A stretch of DNA of 64,000 nucleotides from the NCBI RefSeq assembly GCF_036077095.1, contig NZ_CP107960.1, positions 3,410,001 through 3,474,000 on the forward strand. Direction: 5' to 3'. The stretch is from Streptomyces sp. NBC_00376. GTDB lineage: Bacteria > Actinomycetota > Actinomycetes > Streptomycetales > Streptomycetaceae. Made by a program: the position numbers and the translations under genes. This document shows, one piece after another, positions 40,752 to 48,461 of this stretch. The stretch's first letter is position 1, and each line of letters starts with the position of its first letter. Under the pieces are notes generated by a model, which saw nothing but the letters and a program-made list of their open reading frames with translations, ran no database searches and had not been told where the DNA came from.

Positions 40752-42506
40752 ATGCAGATCCACAAGTACGACACCGTCATCGTCGGCGCCGGCGGCGCCG
40801 GTATGCGCGCGGCCATCGAGTCCACGAAGCGCAGCCGTACCGCCGTGCTCACGAAGCTGTACCCGACCCGCTCCCACACGGGCGCCGCGCAGGGCGGCAT
40901 GGCCGCCGCGCTCGCCAACGTGGAGGAGGACAACTGGGAGTGGCACACCTTCGACACCATCAAGGGCGGCGACTACCTGGTCGACCAGGACGCCGCCGAG
41001 ATCCTGTCGAAGGAGGCCATCGACGCCGTCCTCGACCTGGAGAAGATGGGCCTGCCGTTCAACCGCACGCCCGAGGGCAAGATCGACCAGCGCCGGTTCG
41101 GCGGTCACACCCGTAACCACGGCGAGGCCCCGGTCCGCCGGTCCTGCTACGCCGCGGACCGCACCGGCCACATGATCCTCCAGACGCTGTACCAGAACTG
41201 CGTCAAGGAGGGCGTGGAGTTCTTCAACGAGTTCTACGTCCTGGACCAGCTGATCACCGAGGTCGACGGCGTCAAGCACTCCGCGGGTGTCGTGGCCTAC
41301 GAGCTGGCCACCGGCGAGATCCACGTCTTCCAGGCGAAGTCGGTCATCTACGCCTCCGGCGGCACCGGCAAGTTCTTCAAGGTGACCTCCAACGCGCACA
41401 CCCTGACCGGTGACGGCCAGGCCGCGTGCTACCGCCGGGGCCTGCCGCTGGAGGACATGGAGTTCTTCCAGTTCCACCCGACGGGCATCTGGCGCATGGG
41501 CATCCTGCTGACGGAGGGCGCCCGCGGTGAGGGCGGCATCCTCCGCAACAAGGACGGCGAGCGCTTCATGGAGAAGTACGCGCCGGTCATGAAGGACCTC
41601 GCGTCCCGTGACGTCGTGTCCCGCTCCATCTACACGGAGATCCGTGAGGGCCGCGGCTGCGGTCCCGAGGGCGACCACGTCTACCTCGACCTCACGCACC
41701 TCCCGCCGGAGCAGCTGGACGCCAAGCTCCCGGACATCACCGAGTTCGCACGTACGTACCTCGGCATCGAGCCCTACACGGACCCGATCCCGATCCAGCC
41801 GACCGCGCACTACGCCATGGGCGGCATCCCCACCAACGTCGAGGGCGAGGTGCTGGCCGACAACACCACCGTCGTCCCGGGCCTGTATGCCGCCGGCGAG
41901 GTCGCGTGCGTCTCCGTGCACGGCGCCAACCGACTGGGCACCAACTCGCTGCTCGACATCAACGTCTTCGGGCGCCGTTCGGGCATCGCCGCCGCCGAGT
42001 ACTCCGCCAAGCACGACTTCGTCGAGCTTCCCGAGAGCCCGGCGCAAATGGTCGAGGAGCAGGTCGAGCGGCTGCTCTCCTCGACGGGCACCGAGCGGGT
42101 CGCGACACTCCGTCTGGAGCTGCAGGAGTGCATGGACGCCAATGTGATGGTGTTCCGCACCGAGCAGACCATCAAGACGGCCGTCGACAAGATCGCCGAG
42201 CTGCGCGAGCGCTACCTCAACGTGTCCGTCCAGGACAAGGGCAAGCGGTTCAACACGGACCTCCTGGAGGCCATCGAGCTGGGCAACCTGCTCGACCTGG
42301 CCGAGGTCATGGCGACCTCCGCGCTGGCCCGCAAGGAGTCCCGCGGCGGTCACTACCGCGAGGACTTCCCGAACCGCGACGACGTCAACTTCATGCGCCA
42401 CACCATGGCGTACCGCGAGGTCTCGGCCGACGGCACCGAGTCGATCAGGCTCGACTACAAGCCGGTCGTCCAGACCCGCTACCAGCCGATGGAGCGTAAG
42501 TACTGA
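40752..42506 (+). CDS. sdhA: Succinate dehydrogenase flavoprotein subunit
   Basis: Oxidises succinate to fumarate. The subunit has 584 residues with the FAD-binding fold TVIVGAGGAGMRAA. The covalent FAD His lies in TRSHTGAAQGG. Substrate-site residues are in QFHPTGIW, LTEGARGEGG and the C-terminal HYAMGGIPTN. RRSCYAADRTGHMI is also family-typical. The ATG at 40752 follows AGAGGAAATC, and the stop overlaps the sdhB start (TGATG). Confidence 0.97.
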   Translation: MQIHKYDTVIVGAGGAGMRAAIESTKRSRTAVLTKLYPTRSHTGAAQGGMAAALANVEEDNWEWHTFDTIKGGDYLVDQDAAEILSKEAIDAVLDLEKMGLPFNRTPEGKIDQRRFGGHTRNHGEAPVRRSCYAADRTGHMILQTLYQNCVKEGVEFFNEFYVLDQLITEVDGVKHSAGVVAYELATGEIHVFQAKSVIYASGGTGKFFKVTSNAHTLTGDGQAACYRRGLPLEDMEFFQFHPTGIWRMGILLTEGARGEGGILRNKDGERFMEKYAPVMKDLASRDVVSRSIYTEIREGRGCGPEGDHVYLDLTHLPPEQLDAKLPDITEFARTYLGIEPYTDPIPIQPTAHYAMGGIPTNVEGEVLADNTTVVPGLYAAGEVACVSVHGANRLGTNSLLDINVFGRRSGIAAAEYSAKHDFVELPESPAQMVEEQVERLLSSTGTERVATLRLELQECMDANVMVFRTEQTIKTAVDKIAELRERYLNVSVQDKGKRFNTDLLEAIELGNLLDLAEVMATSALARKESRGGHYREDFPNRDDVNFMRHTMAYREVSADGTESIRLDYKPVVQTRYQPMERKY

Positions 42507-43264
42507 TGGCAACCCCGACTCTGGACAAGGTGGAGGCGGAGTCCGCCGCCGCCCCGTACATCACGGTCACCCTCCGGATCCGCCGCTTCAACCCCGAGGT
42601 CTCCGACGAGGCCCAGTGGCAGGACTTCCAGATCGAGATCGACCCGAAGGAGCGTGTGCTCGACGCCCTTCACAAGATCAAGTGGGACCTCGACGGCACG
42701 CTGACGTTCCGCCGCTCCTGCGCGCACGGCATCTGCGGCTCCGACGCGATGCGGATCAACGGCAAGAACAGGCTCGCCTGCAAGACGCTGATCAAGGACG
42801 TCAACCCGGAGAAGCCGATCACGGTCGAGGCCATCAAGGGCCTCACGGTCCTCAAGGACCTCGTGGTCGACATGGACCCGTTCTTCCAGGCGTACCGCGA
42901 CGTCATGCCCTTCCTCATCACCAAGGGGAACGAGCCGACCCGCGAGCGCCTGCAGTCCGCCGAGGACCGCGAGCGCTTCGACGACACCACCAAGTGCATC
43001 CTCTGCGCCGCGTGCACATCCTCGTGCCCGGTGTTCTGGAACGACGGCCAGTACTTCGGCCCGGCGGCGATCGTCAACGCGCACCGCTTCATCTTCGACT
43101 CGCGCGACGAGGGCGGCGAGCAGCGCCTGGAGATCCTCAACGACCGTGACGGTGTGTGGCGCTGCCGCACCACCTTCAACTGCACGGACGCCTGCCCGCG
43201 TGGCATCGAGGTCACCAAGGCGATCCAGGAGGTCAAGCGGGCGCTGATCACGCGCCGCTTCTGA
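42506..43264 (+). CDS. sdhB: Succinate dehydrogenase iron-sulfur subunit
   Basis: Electron-transfer subunit of complex II with 252 residues. The N-terminal ferredoxin domain has the 2Fe-2S ligands in RRSCAHGICGSDAM and the later LACKTL. The C-terminal domain has the 4Fe-4S and 3Fe-4S ligands in CILCAACTSSCPV and NCTDACPRGI. Quinone-site residues from the last cluster region face SdhCD. Its ATG overlaps the sdhA stop by one base, giving equimolar synthesis. It is the last gene of the operon. Confidence 0.97.
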   Translation: MATPTLDKVEAESAAAPYITVTLRIRRFNPEVSDEAQWQDFQIEIDPKERVLDALHKIKWDLDGTLTFRRSCAHGICGSDAMRINGKNRLACKTLIKDVNPEKPITVEAIKGLTVLKDLVVDMDPFFQAYRDVMPFLITKGNEPTRERLQSAEDRERFDDTTKCILCAACTSSCPVFWNDGQYFGPAAIVNAHRFIFDSRDEGGEQRLEILNDRDGVWRCRTTFNCTDACPRGIEVTKAIQEVKRALITRRF

Positions 43265-43289
43265 CCGCCACCGGCACAGCAGTCGCATC

Positions 43290-43330
43290 CGGCCCCGTTC
43301 CCCGCGGCAACACCGCGGGGAACGGGGCCG
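43290..43330 (+). terminator. Terminator of the sdh operon
   Basis: The perfect 18-base stem CGGCCCCGTTCCCCGCGG / CCGCGGGGAACGGGGCCG with loop CAACA lies 26 bases after sdhB. Confidence 0.92.
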
Positions 43331-43438
43331 CTTGCTGCGCCGCCGGGGGCTTGACGGTACGGTCGGTGCGGAACCGGAACCGGTTCGCCGCCGGCGCAGC
43401 AGGCCCGGGGCGTACAGCCTGATCGAGAGCGGGGAACG

Positions 43439-44041
43439 TTGAGCGATCCGAATCCGTACGCGGACGACTCATACAAGTGGGGGCCGGCTCCCCAGCAGCC
43501 GGGCAATCCGCCCACCGTCGCGGACGGCCAGGCGCAGCCCGGTCCGGGTGCCCCGGCGTACGGCTACCCGCAGCCGCTGCCCGATTCCGCGGTCGAGCCC
43601 GGCCCCGGCTACGGCTACCCGCAGGGCGTCGCGGCCCAGCCGACCATGCCCGGTCACGGCTTCCCGCAGCAGCCGGGCGCCCCGATGGGCGGCTCCGGGA
43701 TGCCGGTCATGACGTTCGGTGACATCGCCGTGATGCAGGACCAGATCGTGACCCCGTCCGGCCCGATGCCGCTCAAGGGCGCGGTGTGGACGGCGACCGA
43801 CCTCACCCGCACCGAGGAGAAGATCCCGACGGTGGCGATCGTGCTCGCGATCGTCTTCGCACTGTTCTGCCTGGTCGGTCTGCTGTTCCTGCTGATGAAG
43901 GAGAAGCAGACGACCGGCTTCGTCCAGGTCTCGGTGTCCAGCGGCGGCCGGCACCACTCGACGATGATCCCGGCGGCCGACCAGAACACCTTCCCCCTGG
44001 TGATGGCCCAGCTCAACACGGCCCGTGCGATGAGCATCTGA
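43439..44041 (+). CDS. Hypothetical membrane protein with Pro/Gly/Tyr-rich N-terminus
   Basis: Protein of 200 residues. The first roughly 90 residues are low-complexity and cytosolic (repeated YGYPQ and QPGP), a common Streptomyces design. A soluble segment (GDIAVMQDQIVTPSGPMPL) and one transmembrane helix (TVAIVLAIVFALFCLVGLLFLL) follow. The C-terminal domain begins KQTTGFVQVSVSSGGRHH. TTG 43439 is preceded by GCGGGGAA. The next gene begins 12 bases after its stop, so they form a pair. Function is unknown. Confidence 0.82.
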   Translation: MSDPNPYADDSYKWGPAPQQPGNPPTVADGQAQPGPGAPAYGYPQPLPDSAVEPGPGYGYPQGVAAQPTMPGHGFPQQPGAPMGGSGMPVMTFGDIAVMQDQIVTPSGPMPLKGAVWTATDLTRTEEKIPTVAIVLAIVFALFCLVGLLFLLMKEKQTTGFVQVSVSSGGRHHSTMIPAADQNTFPLVMAQLNTARAMSI

Positions 44042-44053
44042 CGGCTGGTCGCG

Positions 44054-44854
44054 ATGGCCCGCCTCAGCCACGCCGTCACCGTCCTCGCACCGGACCGCGA
44101 ACTGCTCCACACCTGCGCCCCGCTGCTCTGGAACCTCGCCGAGTCCACCCGGGCCCGCGGCCGGGACATCGTTCTGCCGGACGGGCGCAAGGTCCCCGGC
44201 CTCGCCCTGGTCAAGGGCCGCCATCTGCGGCCGGGCGCCCGGTACGAGTCCAGCGGCTCCGGCACCGGGGAGCGGGAGACGACGGTGATACGGGAGTGGC
44301 GGCGCGGCAGTGCGATCGCCGTCGAGCAGCTGATGCGGTCACCGGAGCTGTCCGGGCGGATGTCCGTGCGGCTGCGCGGCCCGGACCGTCCGGCGGCGCT
44401 GGAGATCGCGGGGCGGGTCCGGGGTCCCGAGGGCTCGGGTTCGCTGCACCGCCTGTCGGGCAAAGCGTCGCTCGATCTGACCGCCTGGTGGGCGGCGGCC
44501 GAGTCGGCGCCCGGGGCGCCCCCGGCGGCCCGCGCACCGGCCGAGGCGCGGCTGAAGCACCGGCTGGGGATCGCCCGTCTGTATCTGCGGCCGCGCCCGG
44601 CGGAGCAGGGCCTGTGGCACGTCGATGTCACGCTGAGCGTGCACGGGCGGCTGCTGCTGCGGCCGGTCGCCGCGTTCGCGCTGCTGCTCGCGGGCGTGCC
44701 GCTGCGCCGCGGCTTCCGTTCCTCGGTGGAGCGGGCGGCCGGGCAGTGGAACGAGGCGCTCGGGCAGATCCTCGCGAAGGGCCCCGACGAGCTGCGGGCG
44801 GAGCTGGCCGGACACCTCGTCGCCGGAGCCGACGGGACGGAGCGGACCGGCTGA
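44054..44854 (+). CDS. Conserved hypothetical protein paired with 43439-44041
   Basis: Protein of 266 residues with no signal peptide. It contains a hydrophobic patch near residue 215 (LRPVAAFALLLAGVPL) and several Arg-rich strands (VIREWRRGSAIAVEQLMRS, KHRLGIARLYLRPRP). The repeated strand-turn pattern suggests a beta-rich fold. I do not recognise a family. It is cotranscribed with the preceding membrane protein and converges on the MarR gene. Confidence 0.75.
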   Translation: MARLSHAVTVLAPDRELLHTCAPLLWNLAESTRARGRDIVLPDGRKVPGLALVKGRHLRPGARYESSGSGTGERETTVIREWRRGSAIAVEQLMRSPELSGRMSVRLRGPDRPAALEIAGRVRGPEGSGSLHRLSGKASLDLTAWWAAAESAPGAPPAARAPAEARLKHRLGIARLYLRPRPAEQGLWHVDVTLSVHGRLLLRPVAAFALLLAGVPLRRGFRSSVERAAGQWNEALGQILAKGPDELRAELAGHLVAGADGTERTG

Positions 44855-44861
44855 GCGCCCG

Positions 44862-45371
44862 TCAGTCCCAGGCGGCGGCGCCCCGGTCCTCGGCGACCAC
44901 CATGATGCGCCGCAGCATGTCGTTGAGCAGCGCGCGTTCGTCCTTGCCGAGGACGCCGAGCAGCCGGTACTCCTCGTGGCCGAGCACGTCCATCGCGCCC
45001 AGCCAGGTCGAGCGGCCCGCGTCGGTGAGTTCCACGTCGACCCGTCGGCGGTCGGTGGTGGAGGGAGTGCGGCGGACGAAGCCGCGCCGTTCGAGCGCGT
45101 CCAGCCGGCCGGTGACGGAGGCGGGCGCGAGGTCCAGGTCGGCGGCGAGCTCGGAGGGGGCCGCCTTGCCGCCGCGTCCGGCCAGCTTGTGGAGCGTGTC
45201 GAACTCCTGGCGGTCCAGGTCGAAGTCGACCAGGGACTGCTCGCGCACCCGGCGCAGGTGGACGGAGAGTTTCTTCATGCGGGTCACGGCACCCTCGACA
45301 TCGGGATCGAGGCCGGGAAGGACGGGCTTCCAGCGCTCCACATGTCCGTCGGTCCAGTCGCGTCGCTCCAT
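44862..45371 (-). CDS. MarR-family transcriptional regulator
   Basis: Winged-helix repressor of 169 residues. The DNA-binding domain includes FDTLHKLAGRGGKAAPSELA, LDLAPASVTGRLDALERRGF, the wing RTPSTTDRRRVDVELTDAG, and a helical dimer interface. It is divergent from an MFS efflux gene, the usual arrangement for a MarR repressor and its target pump. No Shine-Dalgarno sequence precedes ATG 45371. TACGCT ends six bases upstream on the minus strand, so the mRNA may be leaderless. The region between the two genes carries three 15-base repeats that are its probable operator. Confidence 0.9.
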   Translation of the reverse strand: MERRDWTDGHVERWKPVLPGLDPDVEGAVTRMKKLSVHLRRVREQSLVDFDLDRQEFDTLHKLAGRGGKAAPSELAADLDLAPASVTGRLDALERRGFVRRTPSTTDRRRVDVELTDAGRSTWLGAMDVLGHEEYRLLGVLGKDERALLNDMLRRIMVVAEDRGAAAWD

Positions 45372-45403
45372 GGGGAAAGCGTACGCCGGGACTCCAACTA
45401 CCC

Positions 45404-45448
45404 TTCGGTATCAAATATTTCGTTGACGAATAGTTCGGTAGCGAAATA
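45404..45448. promoter_or_regulatory. Three tandem 15-bp imperfect palindromes, MarR operator candidate
   Basis: Units TTCGGTATCAAATAT (45404), TTCGTTGACGAATAG (45419) and TTCGGTAGCGAAATA (45434) are directly repeated with exact 15-base spacing. Each is centred on a palindrome of type TTCGnnnnCGAA. The array covers the -35 region of the MFS promoter and the likely -35 region of the marR promoter. Confidence 0.75.
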
Positions 45449-45452
45449 GATT
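45423..45452 (+). promoter_or_regulatory. Leaderless promoter of the MFS gene
   Basis: TTGACG (45423-45428) and TAGATT (45447-45452), 18 bases apart, match the principal sigma factor consensus. Seven bases after the -10 hexamer is ATG 45460, with no Shine-Dalgarno sequence, so transcription probably starts at or beside the start codon. Confidence 0.65.
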
Positions 45453-45459
45453 CCCGCGC

Positions 45460-46686
45460 ATGCCGCATCCTCTGCGCACGCGCGCCTTCCGCCTGCTCTT
45501 CATCGGCCGCACCCTCTCCCTCCTCGGCGACGCCGTCATCCCCACCGCCCTCTCGCTGGCCGTCTACCTGGCCACCGGCTCGACCGGGGCGCTCGCGCTG
45601 GTCCTGGGCTGCGCGATGGTCCCCAAGCTGCTCCTGCTGCCGCTGGGCGGCGTCGTGGGCGACCGCTTCAACGCCCGTACGGTCGCGCTCACCACGGATC
45701 TCGTGCGGTGCGCGACCCAGCTCTTCGTCGGCGCGGAGCTGCTCGGCGGCTCCCCCGAGCTCTGGCAGATCGCGCTCGCCGAGGCGGCCGGAGGCGCCGC
45801 CGGGGCGTTCGCGATGCCGACCGTGTCACCGCTGATCCGCGGCACCGTGGCGGAGTCCGGGCTGCTGCGCGCCAACTCCCTGATGGCGGTGGTCAACAGC
45901 TCCACCCGGCTCGGCGGCCCGGCCCTCGCCGGGGTGCTGATCCTCACCGCGGGGCCGGGCTGGGCCTTCGTGCTGGACGGCGCCAGCTTCGCGGTGAGCG
46001 CCGCGCTGCTGTCCGCCGTCGAGGTCCGGCACGTACCCATCCCCCGGCGCTCGCTGTTCACCGACCTCAAGGAGGGCTGGGGCGAGGTCCGCAGCCGCGA
46101 CTGGTACTGGACGAGCCTGATCGGGCACGCCACCTGGAACGGCGCGGCGGCCGTCCTGATGACCGTCGGCCCGGCGCTCTTCGTCCGGGAACTGGGCGGC
46201 AAGGGCGTCTGGGTCGCCCTGCTCCAGACCGGCGCGGTCGGCCTGCTCCTCGGCTCGCTGCTGGCCGGCCGGGCCCGCCCCCGCCGCCCGATCCTGGTGG
46301 CCAACCTGGGGCTCGCCACGTACGCCCTGCCGCTCGGCCTGCTGGCCGCCCACGCGCCCGTCGCGCTCTCCATCGCCGCGTACGGCGTCGCCCAGGCCGG
46401 CCTCGGCTTCCTCGGCCCGGTCTGGGAGACCTCGGTCCAGTCCGCCGTACCGGCGCACGCGCTGGCCCGGGTGACCTCGTACGACTGGCTGCTCTCCCTC
46501 GGCGCGATGCCGCTCGGCTACGCCCTGGCCCCGCTCGCGGCCTCGGCCTGGGGCGCCGAAGTACCGCTGGCCGTCGCCGCGGTGGCGGTCGGCGCGGCCT
46601 GTCTGGGGACGGCGGCGGTGCCGGGCGTACGGCGCTTCGCGACACCCGGCGAGAAGCCCGGGCGAGCCGCCGAACTCCCCGCTTGA
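45460..46686 (+). CDS. MFS-type efflux transporter
   Basis: Membrane transporter of 408 residues with about ten to twelve hydrophobic segments. The N-terminus (FRLLFIGRTLSLLGDAVIPT), the loop GGVVGDRFNARTVAL and FLGPVWETSVQSAVP match the MFS_3/enterobactin-exporter-like group of small-molecule exporters. Divergence from a MarR gene indicates inducible efflux, perhaps of an antibiotic or phenolic compound. The substrate is unknown. Confidence 0.9.
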   Translation: MPHPLRTRAFRLLFIGRTLSLLGDAVIPTALSLAVYLATGSTGALALVLGCAMVPKLLLLPLGGVVGDRFNARTVALTTDLVRCATQLFVGAELLGGSPELWQIALAEAAGGAAGAFAMPTVSPLIRGTVAESGLLRANSLMAVVNSSTRLGGPALAGVLILTAGPGWAFVLDGASFAVSAALLSAVEVRHVPIPRRSLFTDLKEGWGEVRSRDWYWTSLIGHATWNGAAAVLMTVGPALFVRELGGKGVWVALLQTGAVGLLLGSLLAGRARPRRPILVANLGLATYALPLGLLAAHAPVALSIAAYGVAQAGLGFLGPVWETSVQSAVPAHALARVTSYDWLLSLGAMPLGYALAPLAASAWGAEVPLAVAAVAVGAACLGTAAVPGVRRFATPGEKPGRAAELPA

Positions 46687-46696
46687 ACATGTTCAA
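46683..46696. promoter_or_regulatory. Perfect palindrome TTGAACATGTTCAA overlapping a -35 box
   Basis: A 14-base perfect inverted repeat. Its left part, TTGAAC (46683-46688), with TACAGT (46706-46711) 17 bases further, forms a plausible promoter for the 46754-48386 operon. It probably binds the TetR protein encoded in that operon. Confidence 0.72.
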
Positions 46697-46725
46697 TTAC
46701 AGGTCTACAGTCCATGACAACAGCT

Positions 46726-46741
46726 TTTGAACGCGTTCAAA
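46726..46741. promoter_or_regulatory. Second palindrome TTTGAACGCGTTCAAA downstream of the promoter
   Basis: A 16-base perfect inverted repeat sharing the TTGAACnnGTTCAA core with 46683-46696, centre to centre 44 bases. It ends against the AGGAGGGTGGGG ribosome binding site of the next gene. Two sites flanking the promoter suggest cooperative repression. Confidence 0.72.
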
Positions 46742-46753
46742 GGAGGGTGGGGC

Positions 46754-47185
46754 ATGGACCTCACTGTTGTCGCGTACGTCATCTATCTGCTGATCAGCGT
46801 GGCGCTGACCGTCTGGGTCGCGCGCACACTCAGCCGCAACGGCAAGGTGTTCCTCGCCGATGTGCTGCACGGGAACGAGAAGCTCGCCGATGCCGTCAAC
46901 CACCTGCTGGTGGTCGGCTTCTACCTGGTCAACCTGGGCTTCGTCACCCTCTACCTGAGGAACTCCGACGCCGTCACCGACGCCCGCGGACTCTTCGAGG
47001 CACTGTCGGTGAAGCTCGGCGTCGTCCTGCTCGTCCTCGGTGTGATGCACCTCGGCAATGTCTACGTGCTCAACAAGATCCGCCGCCGCGGTCTGATGGA
47101 GCGCGAGCAGACCCCGCCCGTGGCCCCGCAGGGCTGGACGGGACCGGGCAACGGCCCGTGGGCGGCGCCCGCCCCGAGGGCCTGA
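46754..47185 (+). CDS. Small integral membrane protein of a TetR-controlled operon
   Basis: Protein of 143 residues with three hydrophobic segments (VVAYVIYLLISVALTVWVA, HLLVVGFYLVNLGFVTLYL, LGVVLLVLGVMHLGNVYVL) and a Pro/Gly-rich tail. It has no catalytic motif. The ATG at 46754 has AAAGGAGGGTGG upstream. It is followed five bases later by a DCC-family protein and then a TetR gene. All three are probably cotranscribed from the promoter carrying two TTGAACnnGTTCAA sites. Confidence 0.83.
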   Translation: MDLTVVAYVIYLLISVALTVWVARTLSRNGKVFLADVLHGNEKLADAVNHLLVVGFYLVNLGFVTLYLRNSDAVTDARGLFEALSVKLGVVLLVLGVMHLGNVYVLNKIRRRGLMEREQTPPVAPQGWTGPGNGPWAAPAPRA

Positions 47186-47190
47186 GCGCC

Positions 47191-47625
47191 ATGACGGGCC
47201 GGCCCGGCGGGCAGCGGCTCTCCGTCGAGCGCCTGACGGTGCTGTACGACGCCCGGTGCTCGCTCTGCCTCCATCTGCGGCAGTGGCTGATGAAGCAGCG
47301 TCAGCTCGTCCCGCTCGACCTCGTCCCGGCAGCCTCCGAGGAGGCGCTCCGTCGCTTCCCCGGGCTCGACCACGCCGGGACGCTGGACGAGATCACGGTG
47401 ATCGGCGACCGGGGGCAGATCTACCGCGGGACCTCCGCGTGGATCGTCTGCCTCTGGGCGCTGGCCGAGCACCGGCCCAGGGCCCACTGGCTGACCACTC
47501 CGGCGGGCCGCCCGTTCGCGCGGGCCACCGTGCTCGCCGCCGCGAAGTACCGGTCCCTGACCGCCGCACCGTGCGGACGGGAGGGCGGGGACGGTGCCTG
47601 TACGGTCCCCGGATCCGAGGGCTGA
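47191..47625 (+). CDS. DCC-family (DUF393) thiol-disulfide oxidoreductase-like protein
   Basis: Protein of 144 residues with the family start LTVLYDARCSLCLHLRQWL, where D-x-x-C-x-x-C is the redox motif of the DCC family, a thioredoxin-like fold. LDEITVIGDRGQIYRGTSAW is typical of its middle. The C-terminus is short and contains two further Cys. The partner or substrate is unknown. It lies between a membrane protein and a TetR regulator. Confidence 0.87.
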   Translation: MTGRPGGQRLSVERLTVLYDARCSLCLHLRQWLMKQRQLVPLDLVPAASEEALRRFPGLDHAGTLDEITVIGDRGQIYRGTSAWIVCLWALAEHRPRAHWLTTPAGRPFARATVLAAAKYRSLTAAPCGREGGDGACTVPGSEG

Positions 47626-47648
47626 CCGCGACGGATACCCTCGGGACT

Positions 47649-48386
47649 GTGGCGAAGGAAGCGAAGGACGTGAAGGAAGTCAAGGCTCCCAAGAGCGAGC
47701 AGACCCGCACACTCATCCTCGAAACGGCGCTCCGGCTCTTCCAGGAACGCGGTTACGACAAGACGACGATGCGGGCCATCGCCCAGGAGGCCGGCGTCTC
47801 CGTGGGGAACGCCTACTACTACTTCACGAACAAGGAACACCTCGTCCAGGGCTTCTACGACCGGCTCGCGGCGGAGCACGCGGCGGCCGTGCAGCCGGTC
47901 CTGGACGGCGACAAGGACCTCGCGGTGCGCATGCGCGGGGTCCTGCTCACCTGGCTGGACGTGGCGGAGCCGTACCACCGCTTCGCCGCCCAGTTCTTCA
48001 AGAACGCCGCCGACCCGGAGAGCCCGCTCAGCCCGTTCTCGGCGGAGTCGGTCGCGGCCCGCGAGGCGGCGATCTCCATCCACCGGCGGTGCCTGGCCGG
48101 GTCCGACACCAAGACCGACCCCGAACTGGCCGAACTCCTGCCGGAGTTGATGTGGCTGATACAGATGGGCCTGGTGCTGTACTGGGTGTACGACCGCACG
48201 GAGCACACCGAACGCAGCCGCCGCCTGGTCGAGCGCTCCGCCCCGATCGGCGCCCGCGCCATCGCCCTCTCCCGGTTCCGGGTGCTGCGCCCGCTGGTGC
48301 GGCAGATCCACGAGGTGCTGGAGGAGTTCCTGCCCGGCGCCGCGAAGACCCGGGACCGGGGCCGGACAGGCCCCGACAAGCGCTGA
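47649..48386 (+). CDS. TetR-family transcriptional regulator
   Basis: Repressor of 245 residues. The helix-turn-helix domain TRTLILETALRLFQERGYDK, TTMRAIAQEAGVSVGNAYYY, FTNKEHLVQGFYDR is followed by a helical ligand domain with LLPELMWLIQMGLVLYWVYD. The N-terminal Lys-rich stretch can start at GTG 47649 (no ribosome binding site) or GTG 47670, which has AAGGAAG about eight bases upstream. It ends a three-gene operon and is the natural candidate to bind the two palindromes before the operon. Confidence 0.9.
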   Translation: MAKEAKDVKEVKAPKSEQTRTLILETALRLFQERGYDKTTMRAIAQEAGVSVGNAYYYFTNKEHLVQGFYDRLAAEHAAAVQPVLDGDKDLAVRMRGVLLTWLDVAEPYHRFAAQFFKNAADPESPLSPFSAESVAAREAAISIHRRCLAGSDTKTDPELAELLPELMWLIQMGLVLYWVYDRTEHTERSRRLVERSAPIGARAIALSRFRVLRPLVRQIHEVLEEFLPGAAKTRDRGRTGPDKR

Positions 48387-48403
48387 CGAGCCCTCACAGG
48401 ACG

Positions 48404-48443
48404 ACGGGGCGGCCGGCCGGCGAACGCCGGCGGACCGCCCCGT
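48404..48443. terminator. Bidirectional terminator
   Basis: ACGGGGCGG plus GCCGGCG pair with CGCCGGC plus CCGCCCCGT around a tight loop, followed by TTT on the plus strand. It lies between the convergent TetR and binding-protein genes. Confidence 0.8.
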
Positions 48444-48461
48444 TTGCTGCCTTGCGGACCG

